64,000 nucleotides of DNA from Coffea arabica (GCF_036785885.1 NC_092314.1:13351638-13415637); one strand, 5' to 3'. Counted from the stretch's first letter, positions 22,464 through 34,344 are shown. The notes: generated by a model from the letters alone, not told the origin. Program-made: numbers and translations.

Positions 22464-25400
22464 TTATATCTGTAGCATGAGAAAAGCTGCTAAATAAAGA
22501 CCGCATGCAATAATAATTGAAGTGATGGTAGTCTTGGTAGGCATCTTTCCTTTATCAGTTCTGATAATCATGGCTTCGTAGATTGGCAAGCAATTTAACA
22601 CGCCAAAACCAGCTATAAACAGCTGAACAAAAACATCTTCAGTGTTTCCTCCCTTGAGAACTAGCATTGTTCCATAAAGGAAGGCAGCAAAATTTATGAT
22701 TGCTGCGGTTGCTAATGGCAAGAAAATTGGTGAGGGAACCCCAAATTCAAAGAGCCCTTGATGGTATCTTTTGCTTTGTTCATCATCTACTGCTTTGCTT
22801 GTCACATTGAATCCATGTGTAGCAATGCCCAATATTTGCATGAGGTACTCAAGAGTTCCAAAAAGATAACATGTCAGTCCTCTAATGAGCCATATCCTCT
22901 GTTCACTCCACCACCTTCTTAGGGTTGCTTGGCTGAATAGGAATTCTAAACAGTCTTGTGCATATGCCCCAAGAAATAGGAAAGCATACAAGAAAAACCA
23001 TGGACTGGTTACCTGCAGCATATCATGTAAAAAAATGTATTTGAGACTATCAGTGATTAATATGTCAGAACTCCTTCAACCTTTCATGTTCTTTGGTCTG
23101 TGAACATTTATAAGTACTTTCGCCATGTTCAAAGGACATTTACTCAGTATGGTTGAAATCTTGATTAGGTACCGTTTAAAACTTGGTTCAACATTTTAAT
23201 ACCAAATTGATTGATGAATACCAAAAGGGTAGATAACAAAACAAGCTTTCTCAAAATTTTCAGTAAATCATGGAATGCAGATATTTGGACTGTTGTCATA
23301 CATACCTTCGGGAAGATATAGATACCATTTAGGAGAGTTAGCTGAGGAAGAAAGGTATATATAGTGATGGAAACTGACCAAAGAGGTAAGAAACCATACT
23401 GTATATAATCAAGACTCATCAGAGGCCCCCCCATAGCTTGTATACCAAAGGTTAATGGACTGTATTTGGAGAATGAAAACTCAAGGAAGCCGACTGTCCA
23501 TCGCTTAAGCTGGTTCAGTGCATCCAGGAGAGAAATCGGTATGTTACCCAAAAATGCTGCCCTTTGGGGTTGGCAGAAGATAGACTTCCATCCTTGGCAA
23601 TGAAGACGGTAACCAGTGTAGAGATCTTCCACTAAAGAGCCATATCTGAAGCCAATCTGATATTTTTTCCAAATTAAACAAATTATTTCGGTCAAATTTA
23701 CCTATAAAAAAGTGCATAGCTATGCTGAGTTGGTACAGCGAGGACAATCTACTATTGACTTTTCTTTGAATCCTCAAGGTAGTGATTGTTTGCAACGAGA
23801 ATTGTAGGAGAGTGAAGGAAAGTTTTTTTTTCATGCGTGTTTTGATTAGTAGAGAAGTCAATCATATTCTTGCACTTTCTTGCATTTTGTATCTTGCAAA
23901 ATTTGTAGGATTTTGAAGGAAAATGATTAGAGGAAAAAATTTTAGTAATTACCTCTAACTTCCCATCTTCCTCCAAAACTTTTCTTGATAACAAAACTTA
24001 AACTGGAAAAAGATTTTCATTTTTCTTTACCTTACTTTTCCGCACTTCACTTTCCCACCCAATTTTCCCTCGATTCAAATAAAGCCCAAGTGTTCAATTA
24101 AATTCAATGGTCGTATCATTTAGAAAGGCGCATACCTGTTCACCCCAATTGGTTTGGAACTCATAATTGCAACCTGCCACAGTGTTAGCCAGCTCTAAAA
24201 TATGCTGAGACCTAAGTGACACCGAAACGCAACATAATTGGTAATACGTTCCATTCCAAGTTGATCAAGTTCCAGTCATCGAAAGTGTAGTCCACTGTTA
24301 ATCCTGTTAAAAAGAAGGGAAAAAAGAATGAAAGAAAATTACTGAGACCTGATGGGGTTGCTAACAACATGGTCAGGGCTCAACTGGGGCATTTCTGGCT
24401 GTAGCATGGCCGATGGACCACCAAAGAGAGCTCTACGCATGAAAAAGCTTCCAGTGCCCATGCAATGAGGGCCTGTTAGTCCATCCATCCCCTTTGGATT
24501 GATTTGAAACCAACGTTGCATCTCAGATGAATAGATGTCATTCTTGTTTAGGCCATGGAAACATTGAGGAAATTGGATATAGGCCAATTTAGGCCTAATT
24601 GAATTATCGAAGAAGTAACAGAGCACATTGTATGGTGTCCTGGGATTGTTGGAGAACATGTCACAGTCTAGGGTAAGAATTATAGGCGCGTTTGTCATAA
24701 GGGCTGATACTCGAAGCTATATAGACAAGAAAGAAATAGAAATTAAACGGTTAGAGCCAGTAAAATGGTTTGAGTAAATCAAATTCACCAAATTGGTGAA
24801 AGCTAAATTATTAAAGTATGAATACAACACCTAGTTACAATGAATAATAACTACGTCTCACTTTATCGAGACTTTTCCTTTAAATTTTATTTTTCTTTTT
24901 TTTGTTTAGAAGATTTGGAAAATGACGATTTATGTATATGAGGTAAAAAAAAATTGAAAAACATACTTATAGAAAACATAAATATTTTTTTTTTCTTAGA
25001 AAACTGCAATCTAAACAATACCTTACATTAACTGCAAGATTTGGAACATCTTCAACTTTGTTGGGGAATCTTACCAGGGCATTCAAGGCTCCAGCTTTAA
25101 AATGATGCGGACTAGAGCTGCTTTTCTCTCTTGAAACATAAACGAGATTCGGCATAGAATGGCCTGACACATCTACATCCTTGCCGCTTTCAAGCAAAAC
25201 CTGCTCAAATTCTTGTAAATCAAATAAGAAAGAGCATTCTTGTTGCTCTGAGAATACCATTATTAAATGATGATGAGTGTCATGTGAAATACTGGTAGTG
25301 CGTGGATTTTTTTTCATGGTTTAAGCTATAAAATGGGAATAAATAAAGGAATTTAGTAATGAATTAAAAAAATTTGATGACAAAAGGTGGGATTAAACTT

Positions 25401-28400
25401 CAAGTCCCTTATTCCTGGAATTTCAACCCTCGTCCTTAATTCATTTTAGTACAACTATTAGGGTAAGGGTTCGCAAAATAGTCTGAGTTTAGTCACTTAA
25501 CTTTGATGTTTATGAAGGAGAAATAGCAATATAATAAAAAATGGGACAGAGAGTTACACAGGATATGAGATAGAAGATCCGTTGCGCTTAAATTTCTATG
25601 CAATTGAAAAATCTATTGCTTGAGACATTTGGTCATGACATGACAAAATGTGTATATCTTGTGTATCTAGTGAAAACATGGTCATATTGGAATTAGAGGC
25701 CAAGCTATAGTAACATCCAACTGCCCCAAAAAAAAAAAAAAAAAACCGTCAACGCAGGAAAAATTGATGATCTAATAGATTAATAATGAGCAAAAATAAA
25801 TAAATTAGATCAGTAAATCAAGAACTGGATTTTGTGGTTTGGATTTAAATTTAAACGCATTTTCCACTTGCAGTGTTTGGACCGACCTAAAAATGTAATA
25901 ATATTTTATGCATTCCATATGAGTATATATGTACAATAGTTGCATGTGTGTGCATACCATGGATATGTACATGGTTTGGGTCAAATTCATATTGTTACGC
26001 TTCTAAGAAATAATTCAAGGGCAATAAACCTGAATCACTGTTGGATGATCTCGACGAGTGAATGTTTTGGTCCATGGGCTAAAAGCCTCATGCTCTTGCT
26101 GACTGGTGATATATTGAGCGACCTTTTCATTTTCAATCACGTTTTCTATTCTTCTCTTCATATCCTCGTACATTATCTGTAACATGGTCAAGATCATTTT
26201 CAGGAAATGCATGAATGTAACCATATTTTTTCTTGACAGGAAAATGACAAAATGCAATTGCACCATTAACAATCACTTATGATGATAATATTTTGTATTT
26301 AAAAACTTTAATGCATGATAATTTATCTTACCATCTTAGTATTGTGTGCCTTGCACTTAGTATTTTGAAACTCGGCTTGGACTAGTCGACTCAATCTGTT
26401 GAATAAGGAATCAGCTAGTTGTCTAGTCCAAATTAATTGGTGAAATCGGATGGCAATTGACCTGGTCAAATAACGCGAAAAAAAAATCGTGATAAATTGA
26501 AAAAAAAAATTTCTTTATTTTTTTTTTGGGTTTTCTTATGATTCTTTTTTACTTTTTAATTTTCCTTAAGTTTTCTTGACGTGAGCTTGATAGTCAAAGC
26601 TTATGTAGGCAGTTATTTTTTATATTTGGATGACGAGGACAATCATAAATATTTTTTTTACATTTTTTAATTTCAATTACAATCTTAATTTCTATATTTA
26701 GTCAAATATGTCTTATGAGCTTAGTTATAAACTTAAAATTTGAAAACACAATTGGAGATAATTCATAGGTTTTTTTTATTTTAATAGACATTTTAAAAAT
26801 AAACCCAATATATTTATGACTTCATCCGGTTTTTTGATTTTTTGACTTGGTCCAACCGGCTGAAATAATTGAACTCTAACCCTTGAGTTCGGTCAAGTTG
26901 TTGTCCAATTCGAGTTTCAAAACGTCTTCAAATCAACCCAAAATATTTGACTTACTTTGGACAAAGTGATTTGACTAGAAAAAATTGAAGTTAGAACAAA
27001 TCTAATTAAGATTCAAATATTACAATATTTTGTAATTCACAAGGTCTCTTAGATTCTTTTTTTAATATTAATCAGGTCTCATAGGTTTATGTAATCCATT
27101 TTGAAGTTGGCAAGACCACAGCCAAAAAAAATCTTAAGGGTCGATTTGACAAACAATAGAGTTTGACGAGCAATACTATAAGGAGGCCATTGGATAGAAG
27201 GCTAAATCCTTAAGAGTATGGCCGTTTGGAAAAACAAAACCTCGTGACAAGGTTAAGGACAAGGATTAGGCCAAGAAACTCGCGAGGTGTTGATATTAGG
27301 AGTGCAAACGGGTTGAACTTAATCGAGTAACTCGCGAGATTGCTCGGTCAAAACTTGAGATTGAACTCGCATTGACCGAGTTTAAACTTGAGTTTGAGCA
27401 ATTCAACCTACTTAACGAGTCGAGCTCAAATTTAATATGTGAAGGTCGAAAGCTCGTCGAGTTTAATCGAACTCAATCAAGCTCCACATAGATATGTTTT
27501 TTAAATTTTTATTTATTAGTATAAAATATCTATTTTGTCCCTTATTTAAAATTATATAAAATATAAATTTATATTTCTTAAGTTCGATTAGGCTCGATTA
27601 TGCTTGATAAGCATGAGTTCGAATTCGAACTTGAGCTATGCAAAATAAAATCGAGATCGAACTCAATCTTAACTTTCAAGAGCTCGAGGTACTTGAGTTC
27701 AAGTTCGAATCCAAGTTTTTTAACTCGAGTCGAGCTCTAGTGCACTACTCGAATTCGGTTCGACTCAATTATATCCCTAATTGATATTGTCTTGTCTTTT
27801 ACAATGTTTTAATTCTCATCCATTCAATGTACTCTTTCATTATTTGACATTTAATTTACTATTCTACTATTTCTGTTTAATCTGATCATTTTATAGTTGA
27901 ATAACGTTAAATATTTTAAAATACAAAAGTACAACTTATTTGATGAAACCTTACAATTGGATAAAAGAGTCTATTTAATGAAAAGAAGTATAAGTAAATC
28001 TATAACCGCTTTAATTGGTTTAATCATTTAGCATAAGTATCGTATACCAATAATGGCCTATGAGAGTACCCTCAATGTGTGTGTATTTTAGAAACAATTA
28101 CTAATTTTTATGAATATATTTTAAATTTTTTACACAATTGCATTTTATATTAATTCTTAAATACAAAAATCGCAATTCATGTAGTAATTTTTTATCTTTG
28201 ATTCAATTATGGTTGATTTAGTAAGTAAGTAAGTTATAGATGACTATACTAACAAATTTAACAAACCATTTATTAACTAAAACAGTCACACTACCCAAAC
28301 TCTTGATTAATAAATTTAACCAACCCTTAACCCTTTAATAATAAACCTTAAAAGACCCTAAAACTTAATAAACCCAAAACTCTTAACAAAACAACATTTT

Positions 28401-31183
28401 ATAAATGGTGCGTCGTGCTTTTTTTTCGCAATGATAGGATTCCTATAACCTAATCTAGAGGGAAAGGGGAGGAGACTTGATATGAGTAGAAATTCTATCG
28501 AAAATAACCAATAAAAATCGTCACATATTATAACAATTTTTTGTGAAAAACAAAGATCGAACCATTGACCAACCACCCACCACCAAGCCATTAACCACTG
28601 GTCTTAAAACAAGGGTCGGGCCTTAAAGAAGTGGCCTTTTGAAAAAAAATCTGTCAGGCCAGGGCTTAAAAAACTTTTTAGCTTTTTGGGCGCGCAATAG
28701 CCTTTCTTATAAAATAAAAAAATAAAAAAAAAGAATTGTCAGTCGTTGCGCCTACATAGCACGACGACCCTTTGGGTATTTTCAAAAAAGTTCTCCTTGA
28801 CCCATCATGCCATATGGGCATGACAGCTATAGATTAAGACACCCATTCCAAAACATCAATATTTGATTTTTTTTCAAATGGCCATATTCTAAGTAATTCA
28901 CCTGGATAGAGGACAAATTGAAATAGTCATTTCCTCTCTTATGGCTTTTCCTTTTTACTTCTTCTTTTTTTTTTCCTATTAAAAAGAAAGCAGTAGAAAT
29001 GAAAATCAAAACTTGTCATCATGTACATCAAGCTCCGTATGAATTAGATATTTTTTATAGCATTTCTAAAAAATTTATTAAAAAATTTGGCCTTGATCTC
29101 GTGGTAGTGGTTGCAACCAAACCTAGGGGAAAAGAGGGAGGGGAGGATAGGGAGGAGAGAAAATGAAAGAGGGGGAGGGAAGGGAAAAGAGAGGAGGCGA
29201 AAGAAGGGATGGGCGGTGAAGATGGAGAAGGAGAGAGGTGGTGACAGTGGTGGGTGAAAGAAGAAAATATTTTAGGATTTGGTAATTTTTTGTTATTCTA
29301 TTATATTTTATTTTTGTAAGTTGTATTTGGAGTTGTGTGTGTTTTTTAAGTTATTATTATAGACTTCAAAAAAGTTTTTTGGAAAAAAAAAATGCTAATC
29401 CATGAAATTTAAAAAGAAATAATCCTACAAGTGGATGTGACAACCACAGAGTTCCACCACCTCTCTTGGTAGAATGGGAGGTCAGGAGTTCAACTCTTGC
29501 CTCCTACCAAATTGCCACTTTAGGTGGCAGCCTTAGTTGGATTTTTTCGATGAAATCTCTATCATATCGAGTTCTTCTTCCCTTCCCCATAGATTAGGAT
29601 GATTAGATTATAGAATTTCTACCGTTGCGACAAAAAAAAAAAAAATACAAGTGAGTGTGACAGGGTGTCTAATTAAATGCTCTCATTGTCCTTTTGTGTG
29701 CATAAAGCAACTACAAGTAAATATCAGTATCATCTTTTTGGCCTTTTTAATTTTGTTTCCGACTGGTGACCAATCAGTGTCTTGGTCTTCTAGCAATTGT
29801 TTGATGGTACAAGTCTTTTCCATCATTGAGCGTCTAGTGGGCAAAATGTTACATGCACTAGACAACCATTTCTTAGACCAATTAAATACCACTTCTTTTT
29901 TTCTGTTTCAGGCACAACTTGTACACTCTATTCACATGAATTATCCAGTCAACAAAAGCGGTATTATCAAGATTAATTAGAAATGAACTCAAAAATTAAA
30001 AAGAATAAAAATGCCATTCAAGAAATTCCACAAGATTAGTACTAGGGCAAAATGTTTCGGTAGCTTTCAAACTATTATAAAATTTAATTTTTGACTATTT
30101 AATTATTAAATAGGTACTTTTAACATTTTAACTAATTAAAAAATATAGTCATAACCCTTTGGTCAACATGAATCGCTATATTCAACAAAACAGTGGAGGT
30201 GATTCTTGACACTTTTGATGATATTTTATTTAGACGTAACGACTCAAGATCACAAAAGGGATTATGAGGAGATATTTTTATTAATTAAAGGACTAAAATT
30301 GCTCATTTAATAGTTGAAGGGCTAAAGGTTATAGTAATTTGTAATAGTTTGAGAGGCAGTGGAATATTTTGCCCTTAGTACTAAGAATTAGTGCAAGCAT
30401 GAAAATCCATCCTCCATCAAACACTTTAAATTGGCAACTATTTTTGCTATGAAGACAAGTGAAAAAGATTTGACCTAAAAAAAAAAGACTAAAACTTAAA
30501 AAATATATATATAAGTGTAACAAAAACAAGAATATATATATAAGTGTAACAAAAACAAGTTTTCATTACTAGTTTATTTGAAGTTAAAAATCTACCTTAA
30601 TTTTCTCAGTCTTAGAGATCTCTGTCTCCTGTAATCTGAAAAATTCAGCTGGGCTCCTGTCCAAGACCTTATTCTCCCTGCAAAAGGCTAACCAATGGGC
30701 TCCAAATTTAGCAGCTTCCATGATAGCAAAGAGAGTGAGCTCTGAGCCTCCATCATCAGAAACATAAATCGAAAGCTTCTCTGCCGGATAATCATATGCC
30801 ATAACTGATAAAGCTGTGTTAACAATATCAATTGGTGGTTCTTTATACGGATCTGAAGTGCATATAAAGATGTCTATATCTGGAAAATCTTTCTTGTCTA
30901 TCATTTCTTCCAGGTTTTCTGGGAATACTTCACGAGTAACGGGACGTATTCGAAATCCCTGGGCTGTAAACCAGAAGAAAGCTAGAAGAAGATCAGAGAT
31001 GAACATGGAAATGGATATGAAGAAGGATGGAAAGGTGGTGGAGGAGAAGAGTTTGAATGCATGGTGATAGAGTAGGAAAAGAAGAGCAATTGTGTAAACT
31101 CCAGCAAACAAATGGTTGAAAACCGTTCTAGGCATAGACCTAATGGAGTGGAGAGGAGCCTTGAGCATGGTGGATGGCTCCAT
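22464..31183 (-). CDS. Cellulose synthase-like protein G, copy B (complete, 734 codons)
   Basis: Seven exons with GT-AG introns: 30596-31183, 26030-26176, 25075-25200, 24349-24716, 24136-24211, 23306-23656, 22464-23012. Joined phases give 734 codons plus stop, the usual CslG length. Two N-terminal membrane segments lie near residues 24-46 and 52-72. Catalytic sites are VSDDGGSEL (DD 143-144), TLDCDMF (D304, D306), GSLVEDLYTG (ED 445-446) and QLKRW (484-488). About six C-terminal membrane segments follow, with the family block FNVTSKAVDDEQSKRY. It should act as a membrane GT2 glycosyltransferase; relatives either make polysaccharide or glucuronosylate triterpenoid aglycones, and the sequence alone does not say which. 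B differs from C at conserved places: GTGSF instead of GTGCF, a Trp after EMQR, and SMPRT instead of SMRRT. An in-frame ATG at 31231 would add 16 codons. Intron 1 (4.4 kb) holds several TEs. Confidence 0.9.
22513..24344. other. Probable gene conversion tract shared with 50539-52370
   Basis: From the end of exon 7 to the end of intron 4 the two copies align without gaps at an offset of 28026 and differ at only about 7 of about 1830 sites. From 23165 to 24344 I see a single difference, introns included. Exon 4, immediately beyond, differs at about 17 of 368 sites, and the 3' flank past the stop also differs more. Confidence 0.7.
26359..26924. mobile_element. TIR element in intron 1 of CslG-B
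   Basis: The ends are inverted repeats: GTATTTTGAAACTCGGCTTGG and, on the other strand, ACGTTTTGAAACTCGAATTGG. The same insertion is in CslG-C intron 1 (55687-56265), so it predates the duplication. The interior is AT-rich without coding sequence. Confidence 0.6.
27297..27779. mobile_element. hAT-type MITE in intron 1 of CslG-B only
   Basis: It starts TAGGAGTGCAAACGGG and ends with the complement of TAGGGATATAATTG. Flanks are gttgatat (27289-27296) and attgatat (27780-27787), 7 of 8 matching. The corresponding part of CslG-C intron 1 lacks it, along with the rest of about 27195-28905. Confidence 0.8.
27790..28415. other. AT-rich intronic stretch without a recognised feature
   Basis: This belongs to the part of CslG-B intron 1 that is missing from CslG-C. 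I see no coding frame, terminal repeats or RNA gene in it. Confidence 0.5.
28420..28605 (-). mobile_element. tRNA-derived SINE
   Basis: On the minus strand it begins with box A-like AGTGGTTAATGG, then box B-like GGTTCGATC, and ends in a poly-A run (T run near 28420 on plus) after CCTATCATTGCG. It resembles the SINE at 29442-29645 over the 3' half (TAGAATTTCTAC, CCCTTTCCC, TAGATTAGG). No clear target duplication. Confidence 0.6.
29110..29265. repeat. GA-rich low-complexity stretch
   Basis: A run of 'gagggagggga' and 'gagaggagg' type sequence in intron 1 of CslG-B. The segment just before it ('ctcgtggtagtggttgcaa') may be another SINE head. No coding sequence. Confidence 0.5.
29442..29645 (+). 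mobile_element. tRNA-derived SINE with poly-A tail in intron 1 of CslG-B
   Basis: The head carries box A-like TCTTGGTAGAATGG and box B-like GAGTTCAACTC. The element ends in 14 A residues. A 16 bp duplication flanks it with near identity: tacaagtggatgtgac (29426-29441) and tacaagtgagtgtgac (29646-29661). CslG-C intron 1 has the empty site ('tacaagtcggatgtct', near 56511). Confidence 0.85.
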
Positions 31184-31480
31184 TAATTCTCTGCTGATTT
31201 TTATGAAATTCAGAGATTCACTTATGGTCAAGCCTTTGGGGTATTAATTAGAAGAAATATGGCCATATTCTTGAGTGTGAATTTTGTACTACAGGATTTT
31301 AGCTCAACTTGTTGCTTGTCTAGAAAACAGCCACCACTCATTTCAGGGAACGACTTATGTTCAAGTCTTTGAGGTATTGGAAGACTACAGGTCACAAAAA
31401 GAAGGTTAACGTAGTATTAGTATAAAGACACTGTCAAACACGGACCCTAGAGGTGGACTTGAATTTAGTGGGAAGAATTA

Positions 31481-31660
31481 TTGTGTTTGGATAGGAGATT
31501 ATTTGAAATAATTATATGAAATAATTATTGTAATATTATTTGTGATGTGATATAATATATGTGAGATAGAAAAATAATTAAAAAGATAAAATATGTATTG
31601 AAAATTGTATTTATGATGTAAGCAAATAATTGAAACCAAATCATGGTTATCCAAACACAA
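31481..31660. mobile_element. MITE about 300 bp upstream of the CslG-B start
   Basis: The ends are inverted repeats TTGTGTTTGGATAGGAG and TTGTGTTTGGATAACCATG. The interior has 'ttatttgaaataattat'. It is absent from the matching place upstream of CslG-C. A related, shorter copy lies in CslG-C intron 1 (56631-56754) and a degraded one near 35100-35230. Confidence 0.65.
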
Positions 31661-32869
31661 TCGGTTCGAGAATAAATAAACTGTCAAAACTTGACTAGAT
31701 TCAAGAAGCTGCATCCATCAAACTGAAGAAACTTGTGCATTCAAAACAGGCAAGATGGTTACAAATTGAAATTTAAGCAAGAAAAAAGAAGATTTTGGGT
31801 GTCAAGCATATCTACCAACCCAAAATATTCTTTGGTATAACCACAAAGAACTTGTACAATTCAATATTGAAGATGTAAAAACCTAATATGCGTGGATTAT
31901 GTCGGAATTAAGAGGCAGTATTTGAACTCTAATTTTAAATTTTTTGCTCGTGGGAAAATCCAGATTGTAAAAATATTAGGGCCGATTGTCGACGACAAAT
32001 TTGCATAATCTAGGCCACAAAATACAGATGTTTAATCCAATTTTGAAAAAATAAATCTGGACTGTCCATTTGAATCGATTGAGCTATTAACTATGTTATT
32101 TTTTGAGTTGGCTATAACTAAAATGTAGAAAGAGTCAAAAAAGTGTTGCAAGAAAAAAAAAAAAACTAGTAAAATCTTCCTACTCGAGCAATGAACCGTT
32201 GAACCAGATATTTAAACCATCTCGATTCTTGTGCTCATTCAGAAAAGCATTGACCCACCCTGACATCATCTGACAGGCGACAATATTTGTCGCCAATATT
32301 TGTGTAATATTAGTTTGGTGTCATATGATCTTTTAAAAATTGCAGTTTAACTTTAAATTGTTTAAAATTTTCAAAATTTCTTATTACATTTCATACCTTC
32401 TATCAACTAGACTATTTTAAAAATTAAACTATCCATATTGCAGCTTACTTTTATACAACTTTTCATTTGTTATTCATAAATTCATGAGTAATTTTATTTT
32501 TGTATCATTAAAATTTCATGATTTATCAAAGTTAGTTTTTAAAATTTTTTTTGTTTTAGTATGTATGTTTGTTATTATCTAGTTTTCTCCTGTGTTCTTG
32601 GATTTTTGTGATTGCAAAAATATATTTAGTTAGTCAATATTGTATTACTGTTTCAACTTTTAAGCTATTATCATCAATAATGAACAAAATACGGACCTTG
32701 TTTGGAAAGGGATTTTCTACCAAAAAATTTCTACGTTTTCCGTGAGTACGTTTCTCAATTACTTTTTTACATCACATATATCAAATCGCTCAGTGCATTT
32801 TCTATAAAAAAAAACTCTAGAAAATTGTAATCCATACACAACCTATCTCACCTATTGATTAACTAAGTA

Positions 32870-33085
32870 TGGATTTACAAGATTCATTTGATTAGTCAAC
32901 ATGATAATACAAATAACATATTAATTATTATGACATCACAATCAATAGCACTTAAAAAATGACTAGCCAAATGATTGAACCAATAATCCTTAACCTAATA
33001 AGATTCTCGATTTAATGAACGAGTTGGGTTTTAAAACCTTGACTTAATTCTATATTAACTCTTCACACATGTTAACAAGTGATAT
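32870..33085. repeat. Direct repeat, copy 1 (copy 2 at 34345-34565; R2 copy at 63300-63525)
   Basis: Shared blocks include 'atggatttacaagattcat', 'gatacaaataacatattaat', 'gggttttaaaacctt' and 'aacaagtgatatgtt'. The unit occurs twice in R1, 1.47 kb apart, and once before the R2 edge. No gene. Confidence 0.65.
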
Positions 33086-33189
33086 GTTATTAATGTTTTT
33101 TTGTTTTTTTGAAAATAACTGACATATCCGTTCACACAGAGTTAATATTACATGGTCCTGGTGGAAACAGCCAAGTCATGTGCTCTACC

Positions 33190-33773
33190 CTATGTTTTCA
33201 GAATCGGACCAGGTATCGACTCGGTCAAACTCAGGAGTCAGGGGTCAATGGGTTCAATCGGATTCGATAGGGGTTGAACAGGATGACGTCAAAAATAAAA
33301 ATTATTTAAAAATTAAAATATTATATGTAAAATACCTAATAACATGTTAATATTAATAAAGGTATATTCATATATATTTGACGTTTCAAATATATTTAAC
33401 AAGAAAATACAAAGAAATTAGAACAATCAAGTAGCAATTTATATTATTTAATGAGCATTAACAAGTTTAGAATTAAAATTATGGACTTAATTGAAAAATT
33501 ACACCAAACTTTAAGAAAATATTGATAAAGTATGAAATATTTGAGGTATATTAATAATTTTTAACAATCTAGGGATCAGAACATAATATTAGAAAAGTTT
33601 GAGTTTTTTTTTAAATGCTGATTGAACCGGAAAATTCGGTTTTTTTCAGTCAAACCCGATTTTGACCGAATTTTTACTTACCCGATTTTTTAGCATAACT
33701 CGGACCGAATACTTGGCCGGTTCCCGGTTCGATCGATCGAACCGGCCAGTCCGGTCTGAGTTTTAAAACATAG
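33190..33773. mobile_element. hAT-type TIR element, R1 only
   Basis: The inverted ends are CTATGTTTTCAGAATCGGACC and CTATGTTTTAAAACTCAGACC. A perfect 8 bp duplication, gctctacc, flanks it (33182-33189 and 33774-33781). R2 has the empty site ('gtactctatctacaaat', near 63607). The right end contains 'gatcgatcgaaccgg' sequence. No coding frame. Confidence 0.85.
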
Positions 33774-33789
33774 GCTCTACCTACAAATA

Positions 33790-34150
33790 TTCTATCAACT
33801 TTAACTATATAAAGCTTATAAAGGAAAGAAGATAACATGATGATGTCCTTCAAAATAGAGACAACAGCCAAAGGAGCGGCTGGAATATTAGCTAAGTACT
33901 CCAGAAGTAGAAGACAATCTGTAGTAGTGGTGACAACTGATGATGCATAATTGAACTATGTAAAGGATCATAGCCAGCTAAGTGGGCTGAGACATGCTTG
34001 AGCCTCTATCTGCAATATAAATTGACTGAGTATGTGAATGCAACACATAGCCTTGTATGTCCTAAACGATCCACGCAATGGCGACTTTAGTAAGAATAGA
34101 TTTAGGATGAAAGGCTTCATCAATGAGAACCATAAGATGTGAGTCATCAG
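33790..34150 (-). pseudogene. RNase H-like (RVT_3 type) remnant, R1 copy
   Basis: Minus-strand frames give KVAIAWIV, DIQGYVLHSHTQSIYIAD and, after a frame change, TDCLLLLEYLANIPAAPLAV with DIIMLSSFLYKLYIVKVDR. The pattern fits the RNase H-like domain found in plant LINE-derived proteins: (A)W...D..G, then (S)DC..LLEYL, then a closing V..VDR. Frameshifts and stops break it. A related piece is at 63625-63850. Family assignment is inference from these short motifs. Confidence 0.45.
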
Positions 34151-34344
34151 GTATTTTATTACCAAGCTGGAAAAAGAGATGTTTGTTTTTATTACTTCCA
34201 AAACTTCATGGCACCTTGGAGATATTTACTCCAAAAGTGGTTCAGTCTTCGTCCAAGAACTATAAGAATAGGCCATATGAGATGACGAATGTAAAATTGC
34301 ATTACCATCTCATTGATATGACGCATTTATGATGAGCACATTGA

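Larger units (their letters stand above)
31184..33189. other. Upstream region of CslG-B, no gene seen
   Basis: About 31184-31440 is very similar to 58872-59130 upstream of CslG-C, as expected for shared promoter sequence. Beyond it the region aligns in pieces with 59.4-63.6 kb. I could not place a TATA box or transcription start with confidence. It includes the MITE at 31481-31660. Confidence 0.5.
18342..34150. repeat. Segmental duplication, block R1 (matches 46321-63860)
   Basis: Order and orientation match block R2: repeat-rich 3' flank, Mutator-type MITE, unknown pseudogene, hAT MITE, complete CslG gene, upstream region, RNase H-like remnant. The stop-to-exon-6 part aligns at a constant offset of 28026 bp. 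Length differences come mostly from insertions private to one block. The left edge coincides with the Helitron 5' end. Confidence 0.85.

Noticed and set aside
23544..24000. ORFs of 105 and 80 codons identical between the two CslG blocks
   Set aside because: They span intron 5 and flanking exon sequence in other frames; their identity comes from the conversion tract, not from coding constraint.
29458..29510. A functional tRNA gene
   Set aside because: Box A- and B-like sequence is present, but no acceptor stem or cloverleaf closes, and the poly-A tail and target duplication show a SINE.
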